The translations under genes and the position numbers were made by a program. This document shows, one piece after another, positions 52,910 to 63,800 of a stretch of 64,000 nt of DNA. Source of the DNA: Populus alba (taxonomy: Eukaryota > Streptophyta > Magnoliopsida > Malpighiales > Salicaceae); assembly GCF_005239225.2 (NCBI RefSeq), contig NC_133295.1:9548001-9612000 (forward strand), given 5' to 3'. Positions within the stretch are counted from its first letter, which is position 1. Every line of letters begins with the position of its first letter. The notes below the pieces were generated by a model. The model was not told the origin of the DNA. It ran no database searches and was given only the letters and a program-made list of their open reading frames with translations.

Positions 52910-53295
52910 TCTTTTATTTTATTCACTCAATTTAATATGTATATCTATTTATATTATCGTTTAATTGAATAAAAAATAATTTTAATAAACCAATTCACTA
53001 AACACAGCCAGAAGAAAATATCTCATCTTGTGAGATTAAATATTATGATCTATGTTTGTCTCTTGATTTTTTTAATTTTAATTTTAGTTATCATTAGTGT
53101 CTTTTTTTTTCCGTTTATTAACACATAGTTCTCAATTTATTTAATTACAGATATTTATGAGTTTTTCGATTTACACTTAAGATTTTTTTATGTAAAAAAA
53201 CAAATCGAAAAAACTTACATATATAATTTTTTTTGTTGAAGAAAAAAACATTTGGCACCCAGTAAAGAATAGGTCAAATAACTAGTAATATATAA
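52910..53295 (+). repeat. Diverged dispersed repeat, copy B
   Basis: Direct-orientation partner of 49390-49790, about 3.5 kb away, sharing the same ordered blocks. The two could be LTRs of one decayed element or independent copies of a repeat. Confidence 0.6.
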
Positions 53296-53856
53296 TCTAA
53301 AAACCTTCATCATTTTTGTTATCCTAATAGATTTACCAATACTCTAATTCATAACTTGTTTATTGTTTTCCTTTCAATTTCAAATATATTTTAATTATAA
53401 AAAATATCAAAAGAGATCAATGATGTATTGTGGCATATAAGGTGATTCGCTTTGGATTAGCATAATAAATTGGCTTTTTTGCCCTTCTTTATGCAAAACA
53501 ATTGTCTAGCTTATAAGGGTAAAATTGCCTTTTCATAAGGGATCCAAAGGTCATTTATAAATTAATTGGGGAAAATTTTAATTAGTTTACTTTTTTTTGC
53601 ACAATCAAATTACATTATTTCCGTACAAGCAAAAAAATTTAGCCTTTTATTTAGAGTTTTTTTTTTTTTTTTTTCTATTGTATTTGCATAGTAAAATAAC
53701 ACAAATATTCTTAAGTGTTCAGAAAATTTGACATTGAAAAGAGGGTTTTTTAGTCTTTTTATATTTTTTATACCGTGAAATGATAAATTTAACCTTAGAA
53801 TAAAAAAAAAATTCTAAGATTGGCTTGGGAGGGTGTTTTGGTGTTTGCAGTGTGAT

Positions 53857-53901
<45 letters not shown>

Positions 53902-54960
53902 GATGTCTTTAGGAGATGTTTATTAACTTAAATTATTAATAAATCAATTAAAAAAAAAAAGTTGAAGTGTGTATAACATGTGTTAGCATGTGATTTGTCC
54001 CCTGCACCATTCTAGAGATGTTTAAGGAGCCTTTCAATGGCTAAAAATTGTTGACCGTAGTGTCATCCAATGCATACTGTGGCAGTGAAACTGATGGGGT
54101 ATCATATATTGTCATATTAATAACGGTTTGGCAACAGTGAATTTTTTTTCATCCCCCTCTTTTCTCTTTCTCGAGCTTTGGTATTCACTCTGAACTTTTA
54201 AAAATCTAGTTGTATCATTCAGTTTGTATTATGTTAAATTTAATTTTTATTTTTTTGATTTTGATTTTTTGATTTTAATATTTTTTTTTCAATTTTATCC
54301 CTCAGCATTTTATTTTATTTTATTTTATTTTTTTATCTAATTTGGTCTTCATTTTTTTTATTGTTATTTTTATCATTTGCTTGATTTTTTTTTTATTTTG
54401 TTCTTCAAATATTTAATTTTATTTTTTTTTTAATTTTGGTCCTTATTTTTTTATTCTTTTCTTCATATTTGATCTCTAATTATTTTTTTAAATTAATTTT
54501 TGTACAATATTTAGTCTTCATTATTTTTATTTTTTATTTTTTATAATTGGAGATTGTGATTCATTATTTTTTTCATTTTTGCCTCATTATTTAAGCATTT
54601 TTATTAATTTTTTAAAAAATTAACTTTACCCATGATATTGCGCAGGCCACCACTTTAATATTGCCTCTTATCATTCTATAGATATTCTAGATCTTGAATT
54701 GAATTCTTTTCATATCTTTAATTGTATTTTTTTAAATAGAGAAAAGTAACAAGAAAAAAATGATGTAAAAATGTGAGACAAAAAGAAGAAAAAGGAGGTT
54801 TCTTGTTTTGAGAAAAAAATGTAAAATTGAAACTTATTGGGGTAAAATTAAAAATCTCAAGCAATAGTGGTAAAAGTGCAAGGTTGAAGAATAGGAAAGA
54901 TAGAAAAAAAACGTAGTTTACTCATAAAATACAATTAGGGCTACATCCCAATTGCCGTCG
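53296..54960. other. AT-rich intergenic DNA, no gene seen
   Basis: A TA microsatellite lies at 53863-53897. A long T-rich, pyrimidine-biased stretch at 54230-54600 has TTTGGTCCTT wording. Sequence near 54.93-55.09 kb is probably the promoter and leader of the next gene. Confidence 0.45.
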
Positions 54961-55059
54961 ATTATCTAAGAAAAAAAGAGAAGAAGAAGGGGTTTGTGTT
55001 TTCTGTTGTATCTTAAACAGAGCTCGAGCTTAGCAATCAGTAAAAAAAAAAAAAAAAAA

Positions 55060-55091
55060 AGGGAGAGAGAGAGAGAGGGAGAGGGAGAGAG
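55060..55091 (+). repeat. GA-rich leader tract
   Basis: A GGGAGAGAGAGAGAG-type purine run directly precedes the start codon at 55093, following an A run. GA tracts in plant 5' leaders can bind GAGA-type (BBR/BPC) factors. Such binding here is inferred only. Confidence 0.6.
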
Positions 55092-55092
55092 T

Positions 55093-56709
55093 ATGGGAAT
55101 AGCAAGCAAAGCAGGGGATTGGACATTTAAGGCATTCACGGCAGGCCTGGGGGTGGCCACCATTTACCTCGCCACCACTTTCTCTGTCAACGTCTACAGG
55201 GGCCTTTCTTGGCACAACGCTCAATCGGTAACTAATTCTTCAATGGCTTTAACAACTTTCCATTCATTCATTACCATAAGAGATCCATATATTCTAGTAA
55301 GTTTTTGAGCCGAATTTTACATCTGGGTCGTGCTCATATTGTTTGTTTAGCTCCGTTTGCAATTGACTGTTACTGTGCTTTTCTGATAGTACATGGAAAT
55401 CATTGCAATTATTGGGTTCATTTCCGGACACTAATGTGATTGAGACACCCTCTTAGTTTATTTTTCTAATTTCGGTTTTTAACTAGCATTTAGATTTTCT
55501 TGGTGGTTAGAGATGCCCATTTGCTGGCTTTGTTTTGTTTTTGCCTCAGATTAAGATTCTGAATTTTCTTCTTCAAAGTGAACAATAGATAACTTTTCAT
55601 TTTATGCACCAAAAATATGAATCATTAACCATCTAACTGGTCAATAGAATTTGCACACCAAGCCATGTATATCATAAAGGCAGTATTCTGAAAATTGTAG
55701 CTTAATGCAAGTACGAAAGAGAGTATCTGGAAAGATTGTATTTTGAGTTGATTCTATTCAGATTCCATATTTTGGGTTAAATTAGAAATGTCATTTGAGA
55801 TGCATCCTGACATGTCTAAAAGATCGTAACCCCTTCACCGTGTAACTTATATGAACAAGTGAAATTCCTTAAATTGATGCATGCAAGAGCAGTTGAAAGC
55901 ATGTAATTCAAGTAGTGGACTTAGGGAGTTCTGTTGAAGTGATATAAATACCACTTCCTTTATGATCACGTTTATGTTTTGTCGATCTATTATTTTATCA
56001 TGGGACACAATTTACACCCTACTTGTCTCTCAACTTCTGGTATTTTGATTTTCAATGTCCGAAGCATTTTGTATGCCATTGCTTCCTATGGAATTAGAAT
56101 GCTTACTTTACTGTACATGATTGCATAATTTTTCACTAGATCCATTATTAGTCTGTTGTTACATTCTTGCTTGCTGATTATTGGTCTGTGGCCTTGATCA
56201 TTTTTCTTTCTTTCTATATATATTCTACTGCTGTTCACCCTATAATTCCTTTCTGTGTACATTTTATGTCCCTCATCAAGTGTGGAATGTTATGCCATCT
56301 GAGTTCATGAATATTTGCTGGGGTCTATTCATTATCATGATGGATAGTGCTGTTATGGCTTCAGGAATTATGTTCCCTGATATTTTCTTTATGGTCGTCA
56401 CTGGAGGTTTCTATCGTTAAGCTTTACAAATTCATCTGGTGGTCAGAATGTTTTATTTATTGCAGTTAAATTATTGTCTAGTTTGTAGTTCTCTTTGCAC
56501 CAGGTTTCACAATTCACCAATTTCATTTGAATTAGCTAAAGTTGCTATGTTTTGCTTTCCCTTTCCTTTTGACCTAATGTGAGCTATAAAGTAACATGCT
56601 TTCTGAAACCTAAAGTCTTGATATCTCAATTCATTCTTGATCTCTAACTGGATTTGTCATTTTTCTGCAGAAAATGGACAAGCAAGACGCGGGAGAGCAA
56701 TCCGCATGA
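55093..56709 (+). CDS. 57-aa single-pass membrane protein, conserved-looking plant small protein, 2 exons
   Basis: Exons 55093-55227 and 56671-56709 join in phase to 174 nt (57 aa). The first exon encodes MGIASKAGDWTFKAFTAGLG followed by VATIYLATTFSVNVYRG and LSWHNAQS. The second adds KMDKQDAGEQSA. One membrane helix is likely at about residues 15-36, with a short positively charged N-terminus and a hydrophilic C-tail. The donor (TCG|GTAACT) and acceptor (TTTCTGCAG|AAA) are good. I remember near-identical short plant proteins of unknown function but cannot name a family. Mitochondrial or ER membrane location is a guess. The 5' leader has a GA tract. Sequence to about 57060 is probably 3' untranslated. 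Confidence 0.75.
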
Positions 56710-57240
56710 CATCAATTTTAATTGTTGTCTTCAAAGTTCAAAACAAGTGTTGGTGAATCCTTTTTGAGGAAGGGTGTGGGTGAAAAATTATTATGTAAAC
56801 ATTTGTAGTAACTTCAATGTTACGTAATGGTCTAGCAAGTTGGAACTCCAGGCCGCTAATTAATTCTCCAATTTTCTTTTGTTGTGCAACCAACATGACA
56901 AATATACGCGTGATCTTGGGAAAATAATGCTTCTGGGAGTCTTGGACTTCTTTTCACTGCAGCTGCTAGAGAAAGAAAGCTGCTACCTTGTCTTTCTTTT
57001 CCTTTCCTTCCCAAGGCCCTTTATTTTTGTAATACTGGAAAAGTATTAAATCCTCAATCTATGTGATAAAAGACATTTTTTCTATGTTTCTTGTTTTGAA
57101 AGCTAATAGGCGATTTATTTGATGTCCCTGTATTTCTCTTCGATTAAACTATTTTTTGTCTTTTATATATTAATCTTCTCAGTTTCCGATAATTTGCCTA
57201 TAATAAAAATAAATAAATAAATCAAATCAAGTATTGTATG
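56710..57240 (+). other. 3' untranslated region and flank of the 57-aa protein gene
   Basis: Moderate-GC sequence continues to about 57060 and then turns AT-rich. No second gene is seen. Confidence 0.4.
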
Positions 57241-57289
57241 AAGTGGATTTTTCAAAATGCTCTTTGGTAAATTGCTTGGATACGAGCAT

Positions 57290-57369
57290 TATAATTATAA
57301 AGACCAAGTTGGGAGGTGAAAACAAGTACTATAATTATAAAGAAAACTAAGTTACCAGGTGAAAATACT
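57290..57369. repeat. Two-copy tandem duplication, 40-bp period
   Basis: TATAATTATAAAGA followed by GGTGAAAA occurs from 57290 and again from 57330, with substitutions between. Confidence 0.8.
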
Positions 57370-57649
57370 CTACACATGTGCACTGTACATCTCTCAAAAT
57401 TCATTGAAAATTTCAATGATGATTTAGTTGTTTTTTCCTCTATTAAGTTCTTGAATTGCAGAATTGATAATATATATGTGTGTGAGTGTGTAAAATAGAG
57501 TGAAATTTTTTGTTTTACTTTGTCTAAGCATCCTTTATATGGATTCCTTCCCAAACAAATACAAATTGTACATTGCACCCTTACCTTCCACTATGGCTAG
57601 CATGTCTTGTTTTCAAGTTTGACTTATCCTTTAAATTCTGTTACGATTG

Positions 57650-57780
57650 TTTTTTATTTAGAAATATATTAAAATAATATTTTTATTTTTTATTTTTTAA
57701 AAATTATTTTTAATATCAGCACATCAAAATTATCTAAAAACACTAAAAAAATATTAATTTAAAAACAAATTCATTTTTTT
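57650..57780. mobile_element. Copy 4 of the AT-rich MITE-like dispersed repeat
   Basis: It contains TTAGAAATATATTAAAATAA, ATATCAGCACATCAAAAT and AAACACTAAAAAAATATTAA. This is the clearest copy of the family's interior. Confidence 0.55.
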
Positions 57781-57894
57781 TAAAAAATTCTCATTATGGT
57801 CTAATCTATGCCTTAGCACGATGAGTTGCAAAAAATCCTTATTGTTTGCTCATCAACTTGATCTTCCTTGCTAATGATTCTGAACTTGTTTTAA

Positions 57895-58085
57895 CAGTGT
57901 GGTTATGGTTGTGGTTATTTTTTAAATAACTTTTCGTATTAAAATATGTCTATGATGTTTTTTTATTTTTAAAAAATTATTTTTGAGATCAGCACATCAA
58001 AATGATTTGTAAATATTAAAAACATATTAATTTAAAGTAAATAAAAAAATAAAAAAAATTAAATCTTTTTAAAAATATTTTTAAA
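57895..58085. mobile_element. Copy 5 of the AT-rich MITE-like dispersed repeat
   Basis: It starts GTGTGGTTATGGTTGTGGTT, then has GAGATCAGCACATCAAAATG and AAAAACATATTAATTTAAAG. Same orientation as copy 4, only about 115 bp away. Confidence 0.55.
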
Positions 58086-58971
58086 GCGGAGAAACAAAAA
58101 GGCTAACTTTAAGTTTCAACCGCTCCTCCAATATTATGAAGAGACAATGATTTGTTGGCATCACTGTCGTCATCTTAAGCATCAAGATGGTATTATAAAA
58201 CCCTGGTTGCGTTCCAGCAGACTTCGTGAAATTGAAAGAGATTGATGGTAAATGATATACACTACAAGATGATCAAAACGGGGCTATTGTTTAAAATATC
58301 TTAGTCGGGACTATTGATTTAAAAAGATTAGAGTTGGCTACATGAGCGGGGATTATTGATTTAAAAATATTAAATTGGTAATATGAGAAAGTCAGTCGTT
58401 TGGACGGTGGCTAATTAATTATGAGTTAAAATTTATCGTTTTGATGAAGAACTGTTTGATTTATTCAAAAGAAAAATAAAAATAAGATAATTTTTGGATA
58501 AGATGTTGATTAAATAGAAATTGAGTAAGTTATTTGGATGGAAAATTAATCGATTAAAGATGAATTAATTGAGTAATAAGACGGGAACTTGAATATATAA
58601 AAAAAATTGTTGTTTTGGACAACACTTGATTTAAATAAAAAGTTAAGTTGGCTTTTTTTCAGGGGAGTGTATGTTAGGGTTAGAAGGATGTAGTGACCAT
58701 GGCTAAAAAATTACAATGAAACTTTAAAAGTTTGAGCCGAAGATATCTTGTTGTTACATGGGGTAATTTTAGAAAATGATAGTTAAAATTTTTAGATTTC
58801 AAGTTGATTTTGAATTTTTAAATTGATTTTGAGTTATTTGAAACTACAAATAAGTTAATTGAAATCTCTATAGTGTTTTTTGGTAACTAAGATTCTAAGG
58901 TTGTAGACAACATATTTTGTATTTCTTTTTTATTTTTTATATAATAAAAAAAACATGTTGTTTGACTTTTA

Positions 58972-59006
<35 letters not shown>

Positions 59007-59787
59007 GCTATGGCGTATTGGACAAGCCTCTTATGGATTGGCCCGGCACGCACCTCGCCCTTTTTTGTTTGACAATATTCTATTTTTTTTAACTTAAAAA
59101 AAAATATATTTTTTTATTTGGGCTTAGAAAAAATTAGATAGCCTTTTTTCTAGTCCTTCATGAATGTCCTCTTTTATTTTTTTGAAAAAAGAATATTTCA
59201 TGCAAAAAAAAAAATCATATAAGTTTTATTTATTATATAATTAAATAAAAAATAATTCTAAAAATATAAAATTGTTCAATTTATTTACATGCCGGGTCAT
59301 GAATTTAACTATTTAACTAAATTTCACTTGAATTTTGTAATTCATTATTTTTTATTAATCTTGTCCTTTAACATTAAGTTAATTGGAGATTAAACTTTTT
59401 AATTTATTTCTATTTTGTTTATAAAATTATCTTACATTATGTTACTTTAAACAAATCTAATATATTATTATTTTAATATAAAATAAAAATATCATTGGTG
59501 TGCGCCGAGATGGTGAACCACGCCTTTGAAATATTGTCTAGCCTTTTTCTAATTAACAGAATGATACCGAGTTGCGCTAATGGGTCAGCTACATTATTTA
59601 TTGTACCAACAATTAATAATTACAATTAATAATTGTTTAGATTTGTAGCTTTGCAGAGATATAAAGTTCCATTTTTTTCATTTTATTTTCACCGAAATAA
59701 ACTCATGTTTCCTACATCTGTCTTTCCTATTAATGTTTCAATATCTTATCATTTCTCTCCACCCTTCCTTTCTTCTTCTTTGTTTTG
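58086..59787. other. Intergenic DNA with imperfect repeats, no gene seen
   Basis: Three imperfect repeats of GGG(G/A)(C/A)TATTG(T/A)TTAAAA lie at about 58276, 58307 and 58351. A long poly-A run at about 58977-59003 is followed by a GC-rich repeat block with GGCCCGGCACGCACC at about 59041. The rest is AT-rich. Confidence 0.45.
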
Positions 59788-59955
59788 AAATAAATAAACA
59801 ACGTATCTTAAAAACAATGGTTCATCAAAATCCTAATATATAAATAAATAAACAACGTATCTTAAAAACAATGGTTCATCAAAATCCTAATATATAAATA
59901 AATAAACAACGTATCTTAAAAACAATGGTTCATCAAAATCCTAATATATAAATAA

Positions 59956-59956
<1 letters not shown>
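59788..59956. repeat. Perfect tandem repeat, 3 copies of a 54-bp unit
   Basis: The unit beginning AATAAATAAACAACGTATCT and ending CATCAAAATCCTAATATAT is repeated three times without visible mismatch (ACGTATC at 59801, 59855 and 59909). A TA microsatellite follows directly. Confidence 0.95.
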
Positions 59957-59996
<40 letters not shown>

Positions 59997-60039
59997 AACT
60001 TGTTAGAATTTAGATTTACTTCCTTGAAATCATCAGTTT

Positions 60040-60290
60040 AAATTTTATAAATCTCAAAGCTATTTAAGATTTATATGATCATTAACTTCAAGGCATATAG
60101 GATTAGCATGAGTGTCCAGACCAGCTTGCGCGTACCTCAATTAATTCCACGGGTCCTGAAGTTAATGACTATGTAAACCTCTAATGATCATCATATTAGC
60201 AATCACATGACTCGAACCTAAGACTACAGGGGGAGCAAACCCCTTGATCCCAAGCTCTTACCACTGTACTACCTACTAGATGGTTATAGT
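60040..60290 (-). mobile_element. tRNA-derived SINE
   Basis: On the minus strand a box A-like GTAGTACAGTGGTAAGAGC (about 60276-60258) is followed about 40 bp later by a box B-like AGGTTCGAGTCA (about 60222-60211), as in an RNA polymerase III promoter. The tRNA-unrelated part contains GTACGCGCAAGCTGGTCTGG, wording typical of plant SINEs. Family (for example a Salicaceae SaliS type) was not determined. It lies downstream of the TOR1-like gene's 3' end. Confidence 0.75.
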
Positions 60291-60857
60291 TAAATAGTTG
60301 TTTACCCCAGAGAACGTTAAATTTGAGGAGTATGGTCCTTCTACAACACTCTGCAATTAATCAACTGCGACAGTCCATAGCATCTATTTGATCATGACGT
60401 AATCTACATAAAGCCCAGAATGACAAAAGCTCTGATGGATGTGGCAATACCTGGTCTTTTTGAGTATTTCTAAAGCTGACATTCCTGTGGAAACAAGAAG
60501 AGAAATTGAAACAAGAGTACTCGCTACTACACAAATTCAACAACTCTATACCAGGCTGGGGATGTATGGTGGTGGCTTGTTCACCCAATCCTCAGAATGT
60601 GTCTCTCTGTCTCTCACCATTATGTTGGCATTCGCAATGCTCGAAACAGAAGAAAAAGAAAGTTACACAAAAATGAAGAATTATGGCATGAATTGTCTTC
60701 TTTCACCCTGTTACTGCAAAAGGCTATGATAGTTTGGCTGCTTTACTGGGACTCCTAACTGATAGTCTTTAGCTTTTCCTTCTTCATTTACTGGTTTCTT
60801 CTAAAATGAAGATTCCACAGAAACTGGACCGTCCCGGTTATGCAGCGAACCCACAAA
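60291..60857 (-). other. 3' untranslated and downstream region of the TOR1-like gene
   Basis: Moderate-GC sequence with chance short frames. It lies directly after the predicted stop on the minus strand and has no independent gene features. Confidence 0.4.
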
Positions 60858-63800
60858 TCTGCAAAAAAAATTATCAGTTCATTGACCACAACGGAAGTTA
60901 ATCACAAATTTAAAGCTTGCAGACTTACCATAACCTATTAAGCAGAGATCGTGGAAAAGCATCCTTAAATTTCACAAGCTTTTTTTTTTTTTTTTTTTTT
61001 ACGAAGGAGAAGTTCGAACTCAGAACCTCTTAGGGAGAGGGGGGGCACTAATACTAGTCGAGCTACAGGTTGATCCGGCAAGAAAGCATAAAAAACTAAT
61101 AGTAGAAACTTTTTTATTCTCTAGGTGGAAGCTTCAAGAGGAAATATTCATAAATAGATCCATTAATGGAACATGAAGGTCCATATGACCTAAGTTTTCA
61201 AACAACACTCCGACCTTAAAAAAGACAAGAAAACAAAAACAAACAAGGAGATATTGTTTCCATGAACCCAAAAGTTAAATAATTTTTAGTCCAAGATTTG
61301 TGGTGCATGGAATTTGATAAGCTGATTCTGGTTTTTGTATTTTTTGAATTAGAATGTTCATTAACAAATGCCCAACTGACTGCACATCAGGCAGGCATTT
61401 CCACAGAAGTGTATGTAGAGGAAGGCGAAGGGGGGAATCTAGGTTCTGTCAAATGCCTATTCACACCAAGACATGCAAGTTACAAGTCTAAACAAATCAA
61501 AAGAAGAAAGGTGGATAGTAGAACAGCTTAAATAGCGGTTCAATATGAAATACCTGCTGATCCTTGGCTATTGTTGTGTCACCTCTGAGTTCACCCGTGA
61601 GCCACCATGAATCTCTGCCAGGGGATTCACAATCAAGCCACCACCACCCTGAAGCCGTAACCTTTGGTTCCCCAAATTAATTGTTTCAGAATGGCCATTC
61701 CTATCAGCTCTATGGCGCACAGTAGCTGATAATGGAGTACCCCTGGATGAATAAATCCTTGAGTTTGAATACCGGCCTTCCGTTTTCTTCCAAAACTTGG
61801 AGCTCAAGAAGTCTGCACCTGGTAGTAAAAAACATGTGGTTCTGTTGGAATCTGTGTTGGTCAACCTTCCACTAGATACAGCCAAATCATATGATATCTC
61901 ATCCAGCGCCAACTCTAGGCCACGCACACGTGTCTCAAGTGAATGCATCCCATTTTGCGAGCTCCCAATAAAACTCTATACGTTATAAGAGAATGGATGG
62001 AAGAAAGCATGAGCCGAAACCATAATTAAAATACGCTAGTGCTTGAATCAGCAAGTTTAACAAAATGTTTTCAATTATGTTCAACAATGAGATGAATAGT
62101 TTATCATAAGAAATCTAGATACGTTGACCTTCACAAACAAAGTACTAATAAGTTGTTCTAAGATGAAGCCCAAGTTTCTAGTCAGTGAAACCAACCTGCA
62201 GGAGATCTAGCAGGCTAGATTGCTGTCTTTCAATCTGAACAAGCTGGTATCGAATCAAAGATAAATCCTCACACTCGTTGTGGTTACTATGGTGATTCTC
62301 TGTACCACTGCTAGCTACAACAGTAGAATGAGGGCTCTCCTCATGACAAGGAGCCACACGAGACCATGACTTGAAACCACCAAATTTAAGTTTCTTGTCA
62401 TCCGAGTCCTTACTAAAAAGGGATCGTTTTGTTTCTGGCTTTGCTAACCTTTTTTCTGGAACTTTAGGATTTTTCATCTTAAGATCATTTTCCCCAGCTG
62501 CAGTTGAGGAAATGCTATTAGGAACTGAAATTTCAACTTTCCAGTCCACCATCTTCTTCTGGTCCACTTTCCCATACATTGCTGGACTAGTTCTCTCGTT
62601 AGTGCTCTTTAAAGGACGTCTCTTCCTAGCTGTGGTTGCTAATGAACTGTCAGGTGGAGTATTCTTGATATCCAAAATGGATTTTTTCCTCATTTGTGGG
62701 GCTTCGGAACCCGCAAGGTGAAGTTTTTTGGATCCAGACCCGTGGCGCCAGTCACTTGCATCCTCTATGATCATAGAAGACCAAATTTAGAAAAGGGTTA
62801 CACAGACAATCAAGAACAAAATCCCATAATTTGCAACACGAGGTAACGCCATGCAGACGATTAAAACTTTCAAATTCATTTAACCATAAATCTAAAGACC
62901 ACAAAACGACCAAAACAGGGCAAATTCCATTATTCAAGTCTAAATATGCAAATTAAGTAGCAGAAATTAAAGATATGGCTTGAAATCAAAAGAAACTTCC
63001 AATTCAAATGCGTTCTTATGGTCCCATATACTAATCAACAAAACCAAAACAAATAACAGATTCTCCAAAAAATGTCCACAACTACAAAAGATCAAATCTT
63101 GAAAAAGAAAAGAAAATAATCACTACTTATTACCTCTGGAAGAAGCCAGTGATCGAGGAGGCGGGGATTCCTCCTCTGAAACATCCGGAACCTGTTTCCA
63201 TGCCTCTATTGTCTCATTCATCACCTCCCTTGCAGCCTTCACCTAGATATTTTTTAAAAAATAAAATAAAATCATGCACGGAAAGTTGCACTAACACAGT
63301 CAGATCAGAAACAAAATCCAATAAAAAAAGAAACCTTATCAAATCTCCGACTCTCGAAAACTTTCAAGCACTCGCTCTTGAACTCAGCAACACCATCCCT
63401 CTCCACAACAGCCAACTTCCTCAACGCCTCGGCCGCAGCTTTCCTCGAATTCCAATCCTCAGTACTCAAAAACCCAACCAAACACTTAACCAAACCTCCA
63501 GTTCCTCCTCCAATCCCTCTCACTCCACCAACACCAATCACACTCCCTACAACAACCAATCCTGCAAACTTCGCTTTATACCCTTCGCTCTTCACCAGCC
63601 TCTCCAATCTCGGCAGCAACACTTTTCCCAACCTCCCTGGTTCTGGATCCGGCGCCGCATCGATCGCCGCAGCCAGACACAAAGCGGATCCAATCTGCGC
63701 ATTCAATTCCTGCTCCGTGAACACCGACTCACTCAACTGCTTCAAAAATGCAGTAGAGAATGGCACTTTGGTGATTTTGGAAGCAAGAGAGGTCATTGCT

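Noticed and set aside
54966..55224. Minus-strand frames over the GA tract and first exon of the 57-aa protein gene
   Set aside because: They are simple-sequence and mirror translations. The plus-strand reading has sensible splice sites and a membrane helix.
60361..60729. Overlapping short frames at 60.4-60.7 kb as a gene
   Set aside because: They fall in the presumed 3' untranslated region of the TOR1-like gene and match no family.
62371..62721. Plus-strand 116-codon frame
   Set aside because: It lies antisense to a well-supported TOR1-like exon and has no family features.
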